DNA of 64,000 bases from Kordia zhangzhouensis (GCF_001005305.1 NZ_LBMH01000003.1:186001-250000); one strand, 5' to 3'; positions 52,502 through 62,092 are shown, counted from the stretch's first letter. Numbers and translations are program-made. Notes: generated from the letters alone by a model not told the origin.

Positions 52502-53290
52502 ATGAAAACTGAATTGGTAATCGACCATATCGTAAATTGGTTAAAAGAGTATGCTACAAACGCACGAGTAAACGGTTTTGTAGTAGGTGTTTCCGGCGGA
52601 ATTGACTCTGCAGTAACCTCTACACTTTGTGCTAAAACTGGACTTCCTACGTTGTGTATTGAAATGCCGATTCATCAAGCACAAAGTCACGTAACACGAG
52701 CGCAAGAACACATTAAACAATTAAAAGAACGTTTTGAAAATGTAAGTGACACCCGAGTAGATTTGACCCCTGTTTTTGAAGAATTCAAGACAGAAGTAAC
52801 TCTGGAAGGCAAGCAAGCTACAGTAGACATGGCTTTAGCCAACACTAGAGCTCGTTTGCGAATGACTACATTATACTACCACGCTGGTTTACTGGGCAGA
52901 TTAGTAGCTGGAACTGGAAATAAAGTAGAAGATTTTGGCGTAGGTTTTTATACAAAATATGGCGACGGAGGTGTTGATTTAAGTCCTATTGCAGATTTGA
53001 TGAAAAGTGAGGTATATGAGCTAGGACGCGCTTTGAAAGTTCCTGCTTCAATTATGGAAGCCAAACCGTCTGATGGACTGTTTGGAGATGCAAGAAGTGA
53101 CGAAGATCAAATTGGTGCTAACTATGATGAATTAGAGTGGGCTATGAAAATGGATAACGCAGGAAAAACCGCAGAGGAATTTACTGGAAGACAGCAAGAA
53201 GTGTTCAAAATTTACAAACGTTTCAATACAGCGAACCGACATAAAATGATTCCAATTCCAGTCTGTATAATACCGCAAAATCTTACATAA
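52502..53290 (+). CDS. nadE: NH3-dependent NAD+ synthetase
   Basis: A 262-residue enzyme for the last step of NAD synthesis (amidation of nicotinic acid adenine dinucleotide). The ATP pyrophosphatase loop GVSGGIDSAV, the GTGNKVEDFGVGFYTKYGDGGVDLSPIADL motif (quoted in part) and KPSDGLFGDARSDEDQIGANYDELE are present. There is no glutaminase domain, so it uses ammonia. I choose ATG 52502; the frame opens 12 codons earlier but those residues do not match family starts. Confidence 0.93.
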   Translation: MKTELVIDHIVNWLKEYATNARVNGFVVGVSGGIDSAVTSTLCAKTGLPTLCIEMPIHQAQSHVTRAQEHIKQLKERFENVSDTRVDLTPVFEEFKTEVTLEGKQATVDMALANTRARLRMTTLYYHAGLLGRLVAGTGNKVEDFGVGFYTKYGDGGVDLSPIADLMKSEVYELGRALKVPASIMEAKPSDGLFGDARSDEDQIGANYDELEWAMKMDNAGKTAEEFTGRQQEVFKIYKRFNTANRHKMIPIPVCIIPQNLT

Positions 53291-53381
53291 AAAATCGCCT
53301 TTTTTAATAGTTTTTATAAAAATTTGTTTAAATTTGTTTTTTACAGACCCCCTAAACCTGAAATAAAAATTGATTCGTTTT

Positions 53382-53416
53382 TATGTTAGCATGACATAAC
53401 GAGCCTTTCTTTATGT
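53382..53416 (+). other. Mutually exclusive small hairpins before the response regulator
   Basis: ACATAA (53394-53399) can pair with TTATGT (53411-53416) or its ACATA part with TATGT (53382-53386). They lie about 40-70 bp before the regulator ATG. They may be a chance product of AT-rich DNA. Confidence 0.3.
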
Positions 53417-53453
53417 GATGGTCTGATTTAATAATAACTTTAAAAACTAAATT

Positions 53454-54083
53454 ATGGTTAAAGTATTAATTGCAGACAATCATCCCATTGTTCGAAAAGG
53501 AATTAAAGCCTTGTTTAAGAACTCTACAGAGATTGATGTAGTAGGTAAAGCTGCTACGACGTCTGAGTTGTTTGACTTTATTGGTCAAGAGCGTGTAGAT
53601 GTTGTTTTACTTGAGATGGATATTCCTGAAGTAAATGGTATTACTGCTTTAAGAAGACTTAAAAAAGACTTCCCCGATGTTAAAGTAATTATGTTTAGTT
53701 CACACTCTGAAGATGTTTATGCAGTAAGCACATTAAGAGCTGGAGCTTCTGGTTACTTATCAAAATCAGTGACAACAAATGTTATTAAAGATGCAATCAT
53801 TAAAGTTGCTAATGGAGGAATTTACATTAGTAATGAATTAGCACAACGTTTAGCATTTGATGAAAGCACAAACAAACCTCGTAGATTCTTCAGACGTTTA
53901 TCTACCAGAGAAGTAGAAGTATTAAAACTGTTGGCTTCTGGTAAACGTAATAAGCACGTAGCCGAAGAATTAAATTTAAACGAAAAAACCGTGAGCACAT
54001 ACAAAGCTCGCCTAATGCGTAAGCTGAATGTAGACAACTTAGTTGATTTACTACAACAAGCGAAAGCATTAGAATTACTGTAA
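53454..54083 (+). CDS. Orphan NarL/LuxR-type response regulator with altered phospho-site
   Basis: A 209-residue protein: receiver domain (1-120) plus LuxR-type HTH (about 143-205, LSTREVEVLKLLASGKRNKHVAEELNLNEKTVSTYKARLMRKL). In the receiver the acidic pocket reads Asp8-Asn9 instead of Asp-Asp. The phospho-acceptor place of VVLLEMDIPEVNG is Glu54, not Asp, with the +4 Pro kept. A Lys is kept in YLSKS. It probably cannot be phosphorylated in the usual way and may be held in an active-like state or be ruled by another means. No histidine kinase is adjacent. Confidence 0.9.
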   Translation: MVKVLIADNHPIVRKGIKALFKNSTEIDVVGKAATTSELFDFIGQERVDVVLLEMDIPEVNGITALRRLKKDFPDVKVIMFSSHSEDVYAVSTLRAGASGYLSKSVTTNVIKDAIIKVANGGIYISNELAQRLAFDESTNKPRRFFRRLSTREVEVLKLLASGKRNKHVAEELNLNEKTVSTYKARLMRKLNVDNLVDLLQQAKALELL

Positions 54084-54108
54084 TTTGCATACACAGTAGA
54101 AAAAATTT

Positions 54109-54160
54109 AATGATGATATGTTTGAATTCTGTACAGAATACTTCATATCATCATTTTTTT
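54109..54160. terminator. Terminator between the response regulator and dnaG
   Basis: Twelve-bp perfect stem AATGATGATATG (54109-54120) with 54144-54155, followed by T7. The loop itself holds the palindrome ATTCTGTACAGAAT (54126-54139). A-rich DNA on the left may let it also work for dnaG on the minus strand. Confidence 0.85.
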
Positions 54161-54173
54161 GTTTGTGTATTTT

Positions 54174-56135
54174 TTATAATACTCGCTTCAACTGTTCAGA
54201 AAGTGATTTTTTTAAGAAGATATAGTCTTTGATTTCTTCTAAAACATTGTGCAACTCTTCTATTTGTGTATCTTCTTCCAAATTCATTTTAAGCTCATCA
54301 ATTTTTTTATTGATTAAATAGCATCGTAATGAAAGAATTGTTTCACTCGTTAGCTGTGCAATTGTTTCCTCCTTTGGTTTCACAAATATATTTTGCGCTT
54401 CCCAATTATGAAGCTCATAACGCTCTTCCTGCATTAAGATATCTGTTACTTCACTTGCAATTTCAGGAGCAATTTCATTGACAAACGTATCAATTACCAA
54501 ATCGCCTGTACTATTCAATTTTTCTATGGCTTTGTAATATATTTGTTTAAATTTTTCATTGGCAAGATCTATTTCATCTTGCTGTAAATCTAAGTATAGT
54601 TTTTCAAACACTTTCGCTTCAAAAAGTTCGCGTTCCATTTTGAGTTCTCCTTCTTCATCTTCTTTTAATATCAAATCTTCAAAAGTTGCTTTCATATTTC
54701 CATACAACAACAAAATCTCTATGATTTTACGTTCTAAAATGTATTGTTCATCAACTTTTTCTGCTTTTTTTTCTGTCTTAATGACCTCAAATGCTTTTTT
54801 TTCTTGACGAATTTGTTTATTCGCTTCTTTGATATCTTTGTTTTGCAGTTGAGCCAATGTAGCAAATAGCACTTCTTCTGAAATTTCCATGATACGCGAA
54901 GTTTCACGCAAATACAATTCTTGTTTAATCTTATCGGAAACTTTTGAAATACTAGCCATCATATCATTGATGACTTCTGCTTTTTTTATCGGGTCATTTT
55001 TAGCCACTTCCATCAATAGCGAAGCTTTATACCCAATAAAATCTCTTACATTGTTCTTAAAATACGCAAGCACATCTTCTAGTGCGTTATTTTTAGTAAA
55101 ACTATCTGGATCTTCTCCATCGGGAAAAGTACAAACACGCACATTCATTCCTTGCTCCAAAATCAAGTCTACTCCACGAAGTGATGCGCGAATTCCGGCA
55201 GCATCACCATCGTATAGAATAGTGATATTTTTTGTCAAACGATTAATTAGACGAATTTGTTCTGCTGTTAGCGCAGTTCCCGAAGATGATACAACATTTT
55301 GAATTCCCGCTTGGTGCATTTGAATAACATCCGTATAGCCTTCTACCAAATAACAATTATCTTCTTTTGCAATTGCTTGTTTTGAAAAATATAGACCATA
55401 CAATACATTACTCTTATGGTAAATATCACTTTCAGGAGAGTTAAGGTATTTAGCTGCTTTTTTATCGTTTGTTAAAATGCGTCCACCAAAACCTAATACG
55501 CGTCCACTCATACTATGAATTGGAAACATCACTCTTCCCTTGAAACGGTCAAATCGTTTTTCTCCTTTTACAATAGTAAGTCCTGTTTTTTCTAGATACG
55601 TAAGATTATATCCTTCTTTTAATGCACTTTGTGTAAAAGCTTCCCATTCATCTAGCGCATAACCTAACCCAAATTTTTTGATAGTTTCTGTAGTGAATCC
55701 TCTCTCCTTAAAATAGGTGAGTCCAATAGCTTTTCCTTGCGGAGATTCCCATAAAACTTCTTGATGGTATTTTTTAGCATATTCAGAAACCAAATACATA
55801 CTTTCTTTTTCATCTGCCAATGCTTTTTCTTCATCTGTGCGTTCGGTTTCTTCAATCTCTATTCCATATTTTTTTGCCAAATACCGAATGGCTTCTGGAT
55901 AGGTAAAATGCTCATGTTCCATTAAAAACGCCACAACATTTCCTCCTTTCCCTGAACTAAAGTCTTTCCATATTTGTTTTACAGGCGACACCATGAATGA
56001 AGGTGTTCGTTCATCTGAAAAAGGACTCAATCCTTTATAGTTACTCCCTGATTTTTTAAGTTGCACAAAATCTCCGATTACTTCTTCTACACGAGAAGTA
56101 TTAAATACGGCATCTATGGTTGATTTTGATATCAA
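54174..56135 (-). CDS. dnaG: DNA primase without zinc-binding residues
   Basis: A 653-residue primase. The N-terminal CHC2-type domain is recognisable (NYKGLSPFSDERTPSF, QIWKDFSSGKGGN), but all four zinc ligands are replaced: Ser37, Ser40, Asp58 and Ser61 stand where CHCC stand in other DnaG, with spacing kept. The TOPRIM core is normal (YLVEGYTDVIQMHQAG, TILYDGDAAGIRASLRG). The C-terminal helicase-binding part is present. The frame starts at TTG 56135, in line with the conserved MIS-x-STID start. It is probably functional; the zinc loss looks like a lineage trait. Confidence 0.93.
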   Translation of the reverse strand: MISKSTIDAVFNTSRVEEVIGDFVQLKKSGSNYKGLSPFSDERTPSFMVSPVKQIWKDFSSGKGGNVVAFLMEHEHFTYPEAIRYLAKKYGIEIEETERTDEEKALADEKESMYLVSEYAKKYHQEVLWESPQGKAIGLTYFKERGFTTETIKKFGLGYALDEWEAFTQSALKEGYNLTYLEKTGLTIVKGEKRFDRFKGRVMFPIHSMSGRVLGFGGRILTNDKKAAKYLNSPESDIYHKSNVLYGLYFSKQAIAKEDNCYLVEGYTDVIQMHQAGIQNVVSSSGTALTAEQIRLINRLTKNITILYDGDAAGIRASLRGVDLILEQGMNVRVCTFPDGEDPDSFTKNNALEDVLAYFKNNVRDFIGYKASLLMEVAKNDPIKKAEVINDMMASISKVSDKIKQELYLRETSRIMEISEEVLFATLAQLQNKDIKEANKQIRQEKKAFEVIKTEKKAEKVDEQYILERKIIEILLLYGNMKATFEDLILKEDEEGELKMERELFEAKVFEKLYLDLQQDEIDLANEKFKQIYYKAIEKLNSTGDLVIDTFVNEIAPEIASEVTDILMQEERYELHNWEAQNIFVKPKEETIAQLTSETILSLRCYLINKKIDELKMNLEEDTQIEELHNVLEEIKDYIFLKKSLSEQLKRVL

Positions 56136-56191
56136 GGATTGTGAGTTTTAGGAGTAAACATCAAAAATACTAAGTTTCGTTGATATAGAAT

Positions 56192-56222
56192 AAAAAAAGA
56201 GATACTTTGACGTATCTCTTTT
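56192..56222 (-). terminator. Terminator after the ECF sigma operon
   Basis: Eleven-bp perfect stem AAAAGAGATAC (56195-56205) with 56212-56222, 6-nt loop, followed by more T on the minus strand. It lies 33 bp past the stop of the barrel-protein gene. Confidence 0.85.
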
Positions 56223-56254
56223 AGCGCATCCAATGAAATTTATAAACTGTTTTT

Positions 56255-57289
56255 TTAGAATACATCCAATCGAAGTCCAAAGGAAATGTTACGCTGCGCT
56301 GTATTTGGACTTTTAAATATTGGCGACATGTCATATTTACAATACAAACTCAAGTCGTCCCAACCAATATACCCTGCAACACCATATACAAAAGTATTTG
56401 TATTAAAATTTCTTCGAATTTCTTGATCAACACGGTCACCATCTTCAGAATATTTGAATTTTTGCTTTACAGCTATGTTTACTCCTGCAAAACCACCTAA
56501 CCCTATTTTAAATTTTTGACGTGTATTGTAACGAATATATCGTTCTGTCTCTGTTTTATTGGAAGGGCCAAATTCAAAGTATAATGGTACTACCAAATTT
56601 GTCATTCTAATCTTTGATCGACTTAGGTCGTTTGGAAATTCTACTAGGTTTGTTTGTGTTCCTTGATCTACAAAAATTCGATTTCCCGTAGGTTTCAAAT
56701 TGTTATATTGTAATGATAAGCCATATTTGAATCGCACAAAATTGTGATTTTTAAATACTCGTGTACGCCATGAAATTCCAAATTCGAAGAATCGAGAACC
56801 AACAAATCTATAATCAGAGTCACTTAACGACTTTCCTTCTTGTATAGCATTATTAAAACCTACTGCAAAGACTATATCTGAATAGGTTCGTTTGTCATAT
56901 TTTAAAGGTCTTTTTTTGATTTTTCGTGTATCAAATACTTCTCCAAAGCGAATAAAACTTCCTCCTTCTTGAATATAGTAATCAGTAAGCATTTCTCGTT
57001 TCGTTTTTGCCATTCGATACTCAATAGTTGCTGCTGCTAACATGGCTGCTTTCTTTTTTTGCTTTTCAGCTTCTTCTTTGGAAATTTTTCCTTTTTCAAG
57101 TTTTTCATTGATTTTTTCAACTTCATACTTCAACACTTTTTTTTCTTCAGCTTCAATTACACGTAAGCGTTCTTCTAAGTACTTTTTTTCTTGTTCTTTT
57201 TTGAGTTGAATGGAATCTTTTTCTTGAGCCTGCATTGTAAAGTTTAGACATAGGAGTAACAGGCATGCATACATTTTACTTGTTTTCAT
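56255..57289 (-). CDS. Outer-membrane beta-barrel protein with N-terminal coiled coil
   Basis: A 344-residue exported protein (signal to about residue 21, TMQAQ). Residues 25-95 are a highly charged coiled coil (KYLEERLRVIEAEEKKVLKYEVEK). The rest (about 110-344) is beta-strand-rich with a PorT/OmpW-like feel and ends FGLRLDVF. Family identity is not certain. It is the last gene after a sigma factor and its likely partner, so it may be part of an envelope-stress output. Confidence 0.65.
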   Translation of the reverse strand: MKTSKMYACLLLLCLNFTMQAQEKDSIQLKKEQEKKYLEERLRVIEAEEKKVLKYEVEKINEKLEKGKISKEEAEKQKKKAAMLAAATIEYRMAKTKREMLTDYYIQEGGSFIRFGEVFDTRKIKKRPLKYDKRTYSDIVFAVGFNNAIQEGKSLSDSDYRFVGSRFFEFGISWRTRVFKNHNFVRFKYGLSLQYNNLKPTGNRIFVDQGTQTNLVEFPNDLSRSKIRMTNLVVPLYFEFGPSNKTETERYIRYNTRQKFKIGLGGFAGVNIAVKQKFKYSEDGDRVDQEIRRNFNTNTFVYGVAGYIGWDDLSLYCKYDMSPIFKSPNTAQRNISFGLRLDVF

Positions 57290-57343
57290 GTTCGTTTTTT
57301 TATGATGATTATGTTACCTATCGAAAGAAAGGCGTGAGTTCTT

Positions 57344-58105
57344 TTAGTCGCGATTTGCAATCACGGTTCTGCTTTTTTGAAGGTTGTTTTTGATAAGTTC
57401 AAATACTTTTTGCTTGAAAGAGTAATCTAATTCGAGTTCTACTTCTTCTAAGAGTTCATCTGCAGTTGCAAACATTGTGATATTTTCCTGCTTCTTCGTT
57501 TCTAATTCTGATAACGATTTTTTTGCTTCGTTCAACAATTGATCAATCTCAGCATCAGTAATGACTATTTTTTCTTTGACAGACAACTCTAGGATAGAGG
57601 CTTTTATATTTTTTTCTTCGGGTAATTCCGTAACTGTTTCCACTATTTCTGTTTGAATTTCCTTAGGCACTACTATTGTTTTAGACACTTCTTTTTGCAA
57701 TTCTTCAGAAGGTTTTTGTATTTCCGTATGAGTTATTTGCTGCTTCGTTTCTTCTTTTACGGGAGTTTTTAGAGGAGTTGTTTGTTTTGTTACTACAGTA
57801 CGCTCTGTAAGGGAATGCTCTCTTTCAGAAAAAACCTCCTTTTTAAGTTGTTCTTCTTTCTGAAGATAACTAGGTTTAAATTCGTTTGGCGAATTAACAA
57901 TATTTTGCGTGTCATTTGCTTTTGAATTCAGTAAAAAAAAGATCAGTCCTACTAGTATTGCCAAACAGGCAGCATAAGGAATAAAGGAAATTCGTTTTCT
58001 CTTTTGATCATTCGCATCCAATTGACCTGCGAGTTTTTCCCATGAATTAGAAGAAACTTCGATTCTGCGATCTTCCAGAGTTTTTTTTATATCATGCAAT
58101 TTCAT
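57344..58105 (-). CDS. Single-pass membrane protein, possible anti-sigma factor
   Basis: A 253-residue protein. A short cytosolic head (about 1-35) contains LEDRRIEVSSNSWEKLAGQLD, then one transmembrane segment (about 42-60), then a long low-complexity periplasmic part rich in Glu, Lys, Thr and Val. The cytosolic head resembles the N-terminal parts of Bacteroidota membrane proteins that follow ECF sigma factors. It overlaps the sigma gene by 14 bp, which supports an anti-sigma role; no ZAS or FecR motif is seen. Confidence 0.6.
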   Translation of the reverse strand: MKLHDIKKTLEDRRIEVSSNSWEKLAGQLDANDQKRKRISFIPYAACLAILVGLIFFLLNSKANDTQNIVNSPNEFKPSYLQKEEQLKKEVFSEREHSLTERTVVTKQTTPLKTPVKEETKQQITHTEIQKPSEELQKEVSKTIVVPKEIQTEIVETVTELPEEKNIKASILELSVKEKIVITDAEIDQLLNEAKKSLSELETKKQENITMFATADELLEEVELELDYSFKQKVFELIKNNLQKSRTVIANRD

Positions 58106-58655
58106 TAGCGTTGTTTTTTTTTGATCGAAGTTGTGATTGTAGTTGTTTTTTTGCTTTAAATAATTGTGATTTTGAAGTATTTATGGAAATACTCAGCATT
58201 TCTGCGATTTCTTGATGTTTATATCCTTCTATTTCGTATAAGTTGAAAACAATACGATATCCTTGTGGCAAAGCGTCAATTGCTTTTTGTATTTGCTCTA
58301 CACCTGCATGAATATCCATTTCACAATCAATAGTTTCAATATAATTTTCTATTTCATCAACAGTAACTAATGGATTTTTTTTTCGTAAAAATGATATTGA
58401 TTCTCGAATCATAATTCGTCGTATCCAACCTTCAAAGCTACCTTCATTTTTATAAGTTTTCAATTGTGTAAAGACTTTATAAAAACCTGAAAGCATTACT
58501 TCTTCTGCATCGTGAATGTTTGCGATATAGTATCGACACACACTTAACATTTTTGGCGAATGCTGCGCATACAACATTTGCTGCGCTTTACGATCATTTT
58601 GCCTGGCACGCTTTATAAGTTGTGTTTCTTGTTGATGTAATCGAATAACTTTCAC
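58092..58655 (-). CDS. ECF-family RNA polymerase sigma factor
   Basis: A 187-residue sigma-70-family ECF factor. Region 2 (about 25-95) contains QQMLYAQHSPKMLSVCRYYIANIHDAEEVMLSGFYKVF and SFEGWIRRIMIRE. Region 4 (about 128-180) contains LPQGYRIVFNLYEIEGYKHQEIAEML, the promoter-recognition HTH. The start is GTG (58655). It overlaps the following membrane protein and should be its binding partner. Target genes cannot be seen here. Confidence 0.9.
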   Translation of the reverse strand: MKVIRLHQQETQLIKRARQNDRKAQQMLYAQHSPKMLSVCRYYIANIHDAEEVMLSGFYKVFTQLKTYKNEGSFEGWIRRIMIRESISFLRKKNPLVTVDEIENYIETIDCEMDIHAGVEQIQKAIDALPQGYRIVFNLYEIEGYKHQEIAEMLSISINTSKSQLFKAKKQLQSQLRSKKNNANEIA

Positions 58656-58723
58656 GATATAGATTGCTTTCTATTGACATAGACGCAATTTTCATGCGAA
58701 TGGTTGCCTGATGGTCAAAAAAA

Positions 58724-59701
58724 TTATTTTTTTCTATCAATCACGTAGTTTACCATCAATTCCAGAGAATCTTTATAGGTAGATGCTGGATAAGCCTTTA
58801 AGAGTGTAAGTGCCTTTTCTTGATACGATTTCATTTGCGAAATCGCATATTCTAGTCCACCAGTTATTTTAACAAAGTCAATAACCTCTTTCACTCTTTT
58901 TTTGTCTTTATTATGATTTTTTACGGAATTGATGACCCACTTTTTTTCTTCTTTGGAACAATGATTCAAGGCATAAATCAATGGAAGTGTCATTTTTTGT
59001 TCTTTGATGTCAATCCCTGTAGGTTTTCCTATTTGAGTATCACCATAATCAAATAAATCATCTTTTATTTGAAATGCCATTCCAATATATTCTCCAAAAA
59101 GACGCATGGTTTCCACTTCTTCATCTGTAGCATTAACAGATTGCGCTCCCATTGCACAGCAAGCAGCAATCAACGTAGCTGTTTTTTGACGAATAATCTC
59201 ATAATATATTTCTTCGGTAATATCTAAACGGCGTGCTTTTTCAATTTGTAAAAGTTCGCCTTCGCTCATTTCACGCACAGCAACAGAAATAATCTTCAAG
59301 AGGTCAAAGTCTCCATTATCAATAGATAGTAACAGTCCTTTCGACAATAAATAATCTCCAACTAAGACTGCGATTTTATTTTTCCATAGTGCATTGATTG
59401 AAAAAAAACCTCTTCTTCTATTGGAATCATCGACAACATCATCGTGAACTAAGGTCGCTGTATGAATTAATTCAATAACTGAAGCTCCGCGATAGGTGCG
59501 TTCATTTACTTTTCCCTCAGACACCATTTTCGAAACTAAGAAAACAAACATTGGTCGCATTTGTTTTCCTTTACGGTTAACAATGTAGTGTGTAATTCTG
59601 TTAAGTAGCGCAACTTTGGAAGACATCGAATTGTAAAACTTTTTTTCAAAAAGTTCCATTTCTTTTAGAATCGGCTGTTTTATCTGCGCAACTACTTTCA
59701 T
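58724..59701 (-). CDS. Polyprenyl (all-trans) diphosphate synthase
   Basis: A 325-residue prenyltransferase. The first Asp-rich motif is DDVVD (LVHDDVVDDSNRRR) and the second is FQIKDDLFDY. KGKQMRP and GDYLLSKG are conserved. It makes a long-chain isoprenoid, most likely the octa- or heptaprenyl side chain for menaquinone. Product length cannot be fixed from the sequence alone. Confidence 0.92.
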   Translation of the reverse strand: MKVVAQIKQPILKEMELFEKKFYNSMSSKVALLNRITHYIVNRKGKQMRPMFVFLVSKMVSEGKVNERTYRGASVIELIHTATLVHDDVVDDSNRRRGFFSINALWKNKIAVLVGDYLLSKGLLLSIDNGDFDLLKIISVAVREMSEGELLQIEKARRLDITEEIYYEIIRQKTATLIAACCAMGAQSVNATDEEVETMRLFGEYIGMAFQIKDDLFDYGDTQIGKPTGIDIKEQKMTLPLIYALNHCSKEEKKWVINSVKNHNKDKKRVKEVIDFVKITGGLEYAISQMKSYQEKALTLLKAYPASTYKDSLELMVNYVIDRKK

Positions 59702-59802
59702 TCGCTCACAAAGATATTAACTAATTCGATGATTTTATAGTTTTTAACAGCATTTTGATTGAGCTTTTCAAGAGGATTTTGTCTCACTTTTATCTTCACA
59801 AA

Positions 59803-60846
59803 CTACTCTTTATTTGCTAATTGACCACAAGCCGCATCAATATCCTTTCCTCGAGAACGTCTTACCGTCACTGTAATTCCGTTTTGCTCAAGAGAATCTA
59901 CATAACGATCAATAGCTTTAGTACTTGCTTGTTGAAACTCACCATCATCTATCGGATTGTACTCGATTAGATTGACTTTGCTTGGTACATCTTTACAAAA
60001 CTTTACCAACGCATTGATATCCTTTTGTTGATCATTGATACCATCCCAAACAACATATTCGTAAGTAATTTTATTTTTGGTTTTTTCGTACCAATAAGCC
60101 AGCGCTTCTTTAAGATCTGTTAACGGAAAGTGCTCATTAAAAGGCATAATAGACGTTCGCACTTCATCTATTGCAGAGTGTAGAGAAACCGCCAATTTGA
60201 ACTTTACTTGATCGTCTGCCATTTTCTTGATCATTTTAGGCACTCCAGATGTAGAAACCGTGATTCGTTTGGGTGACATTCCTAAACCTTCATCAGAAGT
60301 GATTTTTTCAATTGCTTTCAACACATTGTTATAGTTCATTAATGGTTCTCCCATGCCCATAAAAACAATATTTGATAAAGGACGTCCATGATATAACCTA
60401 CTCTCGCGATCAATAGCAACTACTTGGTCATAGATTTCATCTGGATTTAGATTTCGCATTCGTTTTAACCGTGCTGTCGCACAAAATTTACAATCTAAAC
60501 TACACCCTACTTGACTCGACACGCATGCTGTTGTTCGCGAACTTGTAGGAATCAAAACAGACTCCACAACTAATCCATCATGTAAACGCACCGCATTTTT
60601 AATTGTTCCGTCTTGGCTACGTTGCATTTTATCGACACGAATATGATTGATTACGAAATTATCTTCGAGCATTTTGCGCGTTTCTTTCGAGATATTAGTC
60701 ATATCATCAAAATTGTGTGCTCCTTTTTGCCATAACCATTCATACACTTGATTTCCACGAAAAGCCTTGTCGCCCTGTGTTACAAAAAAACTGCGAAGTT
60801 CCTCTTTGCTTAGCGCACGTATGTCTTTCTTCCCTGCTTGCTTCAT
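59803..60846 (-). CDS. rlmN: 23S rRNA (adenine2503-C2) / tRNA methyltransferase RlmN
   Basis: A 347-residue radical-SAM enzyme. The cluster motif CSLDCKFCATA, GMGEPLMNYNN, STSGVPKMI, LAVSLHSAID, and a late GKDIDAACGQL with the second catalytic Cys are present. I start it at ATG 60846: the frame opens earlier at TTG 60888, but that lies inside the queA terminator hairpin. Confidence 0.95.
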   Translation of the reverse strand: MKQAGKKDIRALSKEELRSFFVTQGDKAFRGNQVYEWLWQKGAHNFDDMTNISKETRKMLEDNFVINHIRVDKMQRSQDGTIKNAVRLHDGLVVESVLIPTSSRTTACVSSQVGCSLDCKFCATARLKRMRNLNPDEIYDQVVAIDRESRLYHGRPLSNIVFMGMGEPLMNYNNVLKAIEKITSDEGLGMSPKRITVSTSGVPKMIKKMADDQVKFKLAVSLHSAIDEVRTSIMPFNEHFPLTDLKEALAYWYEKTKNKITYEYVVWDGINDQQKDINALVKFCKDVPSKVNLIEYNPIDDGEFQQASTKAIDRYVDSLEQNGITVTVRRSRGKDIDAACGQLANKE

Positions 60847-60880
60847 GCTGTAAAAGTAGTGAGAATTTATGAGTTTTAGG

Positions 60881-60920
60881 AAAAACAAAATCCTGTCAAT
60901 GACAGGATTTTGTTTTTTAT
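60881..60920 (-). terminator. Long-stem terminator between queA and rlmN
   Basis: Seventeen-bp perfect stem (60881-60897 with 60901-60917) around only 3 nt, with T runs on both strands. It ends queA transcripts (queA stop at 60961) and shows that rlmN begins downstream of it. Confidence 0.9.
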
Positions 60921-60960
60921 ACTATTTAAGAATATATTGATTCTATTTGATCTACTCTTG

Positions 60961-62016
60961 TTATAAAATTAACATGGCATCACCATATGAGTAGAATTGA
61001 TATCCTTCTTTGATTGCTTCTTCATAGGCTTTTAATATGAAATCATGCCCTGCAAATGCAGAAACCATCATCAACAATGTTGATTTTGGCGTATGAAAAT
61101 TAGTAATCATACAGTTGGCAATGCTAAAATCGTATGGAGGAAAGATGAACTTATTTGTCCAACCTTCATATTCGTTCAATGTTTTTTCAGAAGAAACAGA
61201 GCTTTCCAACGCACGCATTACCGTAGTTCCTACTGCACATACGCGTTTTTTATTCTTTTTTGCATTGTTTACTACTTCTACCGCTTTTGAACCAATCTTT
61301 AACTCTTCAGAGTCCATTTTATGTTTTGAAAGGTCTTCAACCTCTACTGGATTAAAAGTTCCTAAACCTACGTGTAATGTAATTTCAGAAAAGTCAATTC
61401 CTTTAATTTCTAAGCGTTTCAATAAATGTTTTGAGAAGTGTAATCCAGCAGTTGGTGCTGCTACAGCTCCTTCTTCTTTTGCATAGATTGTTTGGTAACG
61501 TTCCTCATCTTCTGGCTCAACATCTCTTTTGATATATTTAGGAAGCGGAGTTTGTCCTAACTCACTTAATTTTGCTCTAAATTCTTCATACGAACCATCA
61601 TATAAAAAGCGTAGTGTACGTCCGCGAGAGGTTGTATTGTCGATAACTTCCGCCACTAAACTTTCATCATCTCCAAAATATAGCTTGTTTCCGATTCGAA
61701 TTTTTCTAGCTGGATCAACCAATACATCCCATAAACGCTGCTCTTCATTTAATTCTCTCAACAAAAACACTTCGATTCTAGCTCCTGTTTTTTCTTTATT
61801 TCCAAAGAGTCTAGCAGGAAATACTTTAGTATTGTTCAATACCATCACATCTCCTTCGTTAAAATATTCAACTAAATCTTTGAATTGTCTGTGCTCAATC
61901 GTTTGTTTTTCGCGATTTAATACCATTAAACGTGCTTCGTCTCTATTTTCTGAAGGATATTCTGCTAATAAATCTGCTGGAAGATTAAAATTAAAGTGCG
62001 ATAGCTTTTTTGCCAT
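60961..62016 (-). CDS. queA: S-adenosylmethionine:tRNA ribosyltransferase-isomerase
   Basis: A 351-residue enzyme of queuosine synthesis that makes epoxyqueuosine in tRNA. Conserved: [57 protein letters not shown], and [21 protein letters not shown] start it at ATG 62016, matching the family start; the frame opens at TTG 62046. Length agrees with the E. coli enzyme (356). Confidence 0.95.
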   Translation of the reverse strand: MAKKLSHFNFNLPADLLAEYPSENRDEARLMVLNREKQTIEHRQFKDLVEYFNEGDVMVLNNTKVFPARLFGNKEKTGARIEVFLLRELNEEQRLWDVLVDPARKIRIGNKLYFGDDESLVAEVIDNTTSRGRTLRFLYDGSYEEFRAKLSELGQTPLPKYIKRDVEPEDEERYQTIYAKEEGAVAAPTAGLHFSKHLLKRLEIKGIDFSEITLHVGLGTFNPVEVEDLSKHKMDSEELKIGSKAVEVVNNAKKNKKRVCAVGTTVMRALESSVSSEKTLNEYEGWTNKFIFPPYDFSIANCMITNFHTPKSTLLMMVSAFAGHDFILKAYEEAIKEGYQFYSYGDAMLIL

Positions 62017-62092
62017 AAGTTTTTCAAGTTTTTTTAAGAAGTGCAAATATACAATCTCAAAATAGGGGTTGTCAAGTATTTAGGGAGTTTTT

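Noticed and set aside
54174-56135. dnaG as a pseudogene because of the lost zinc ligands
   Set aside because: The frame is full length, TOPRIM motifs are intact, and spacing in the altered domain is preserved. I recall the same SPFS/KDFSSG form from other flavobacteria.
60847-60888. Upstream extension of rlmN to TTG 60888
   Set aside because: It runs into the 17-bp stem terminator of queA. ATG 60846 gives the normal family start.
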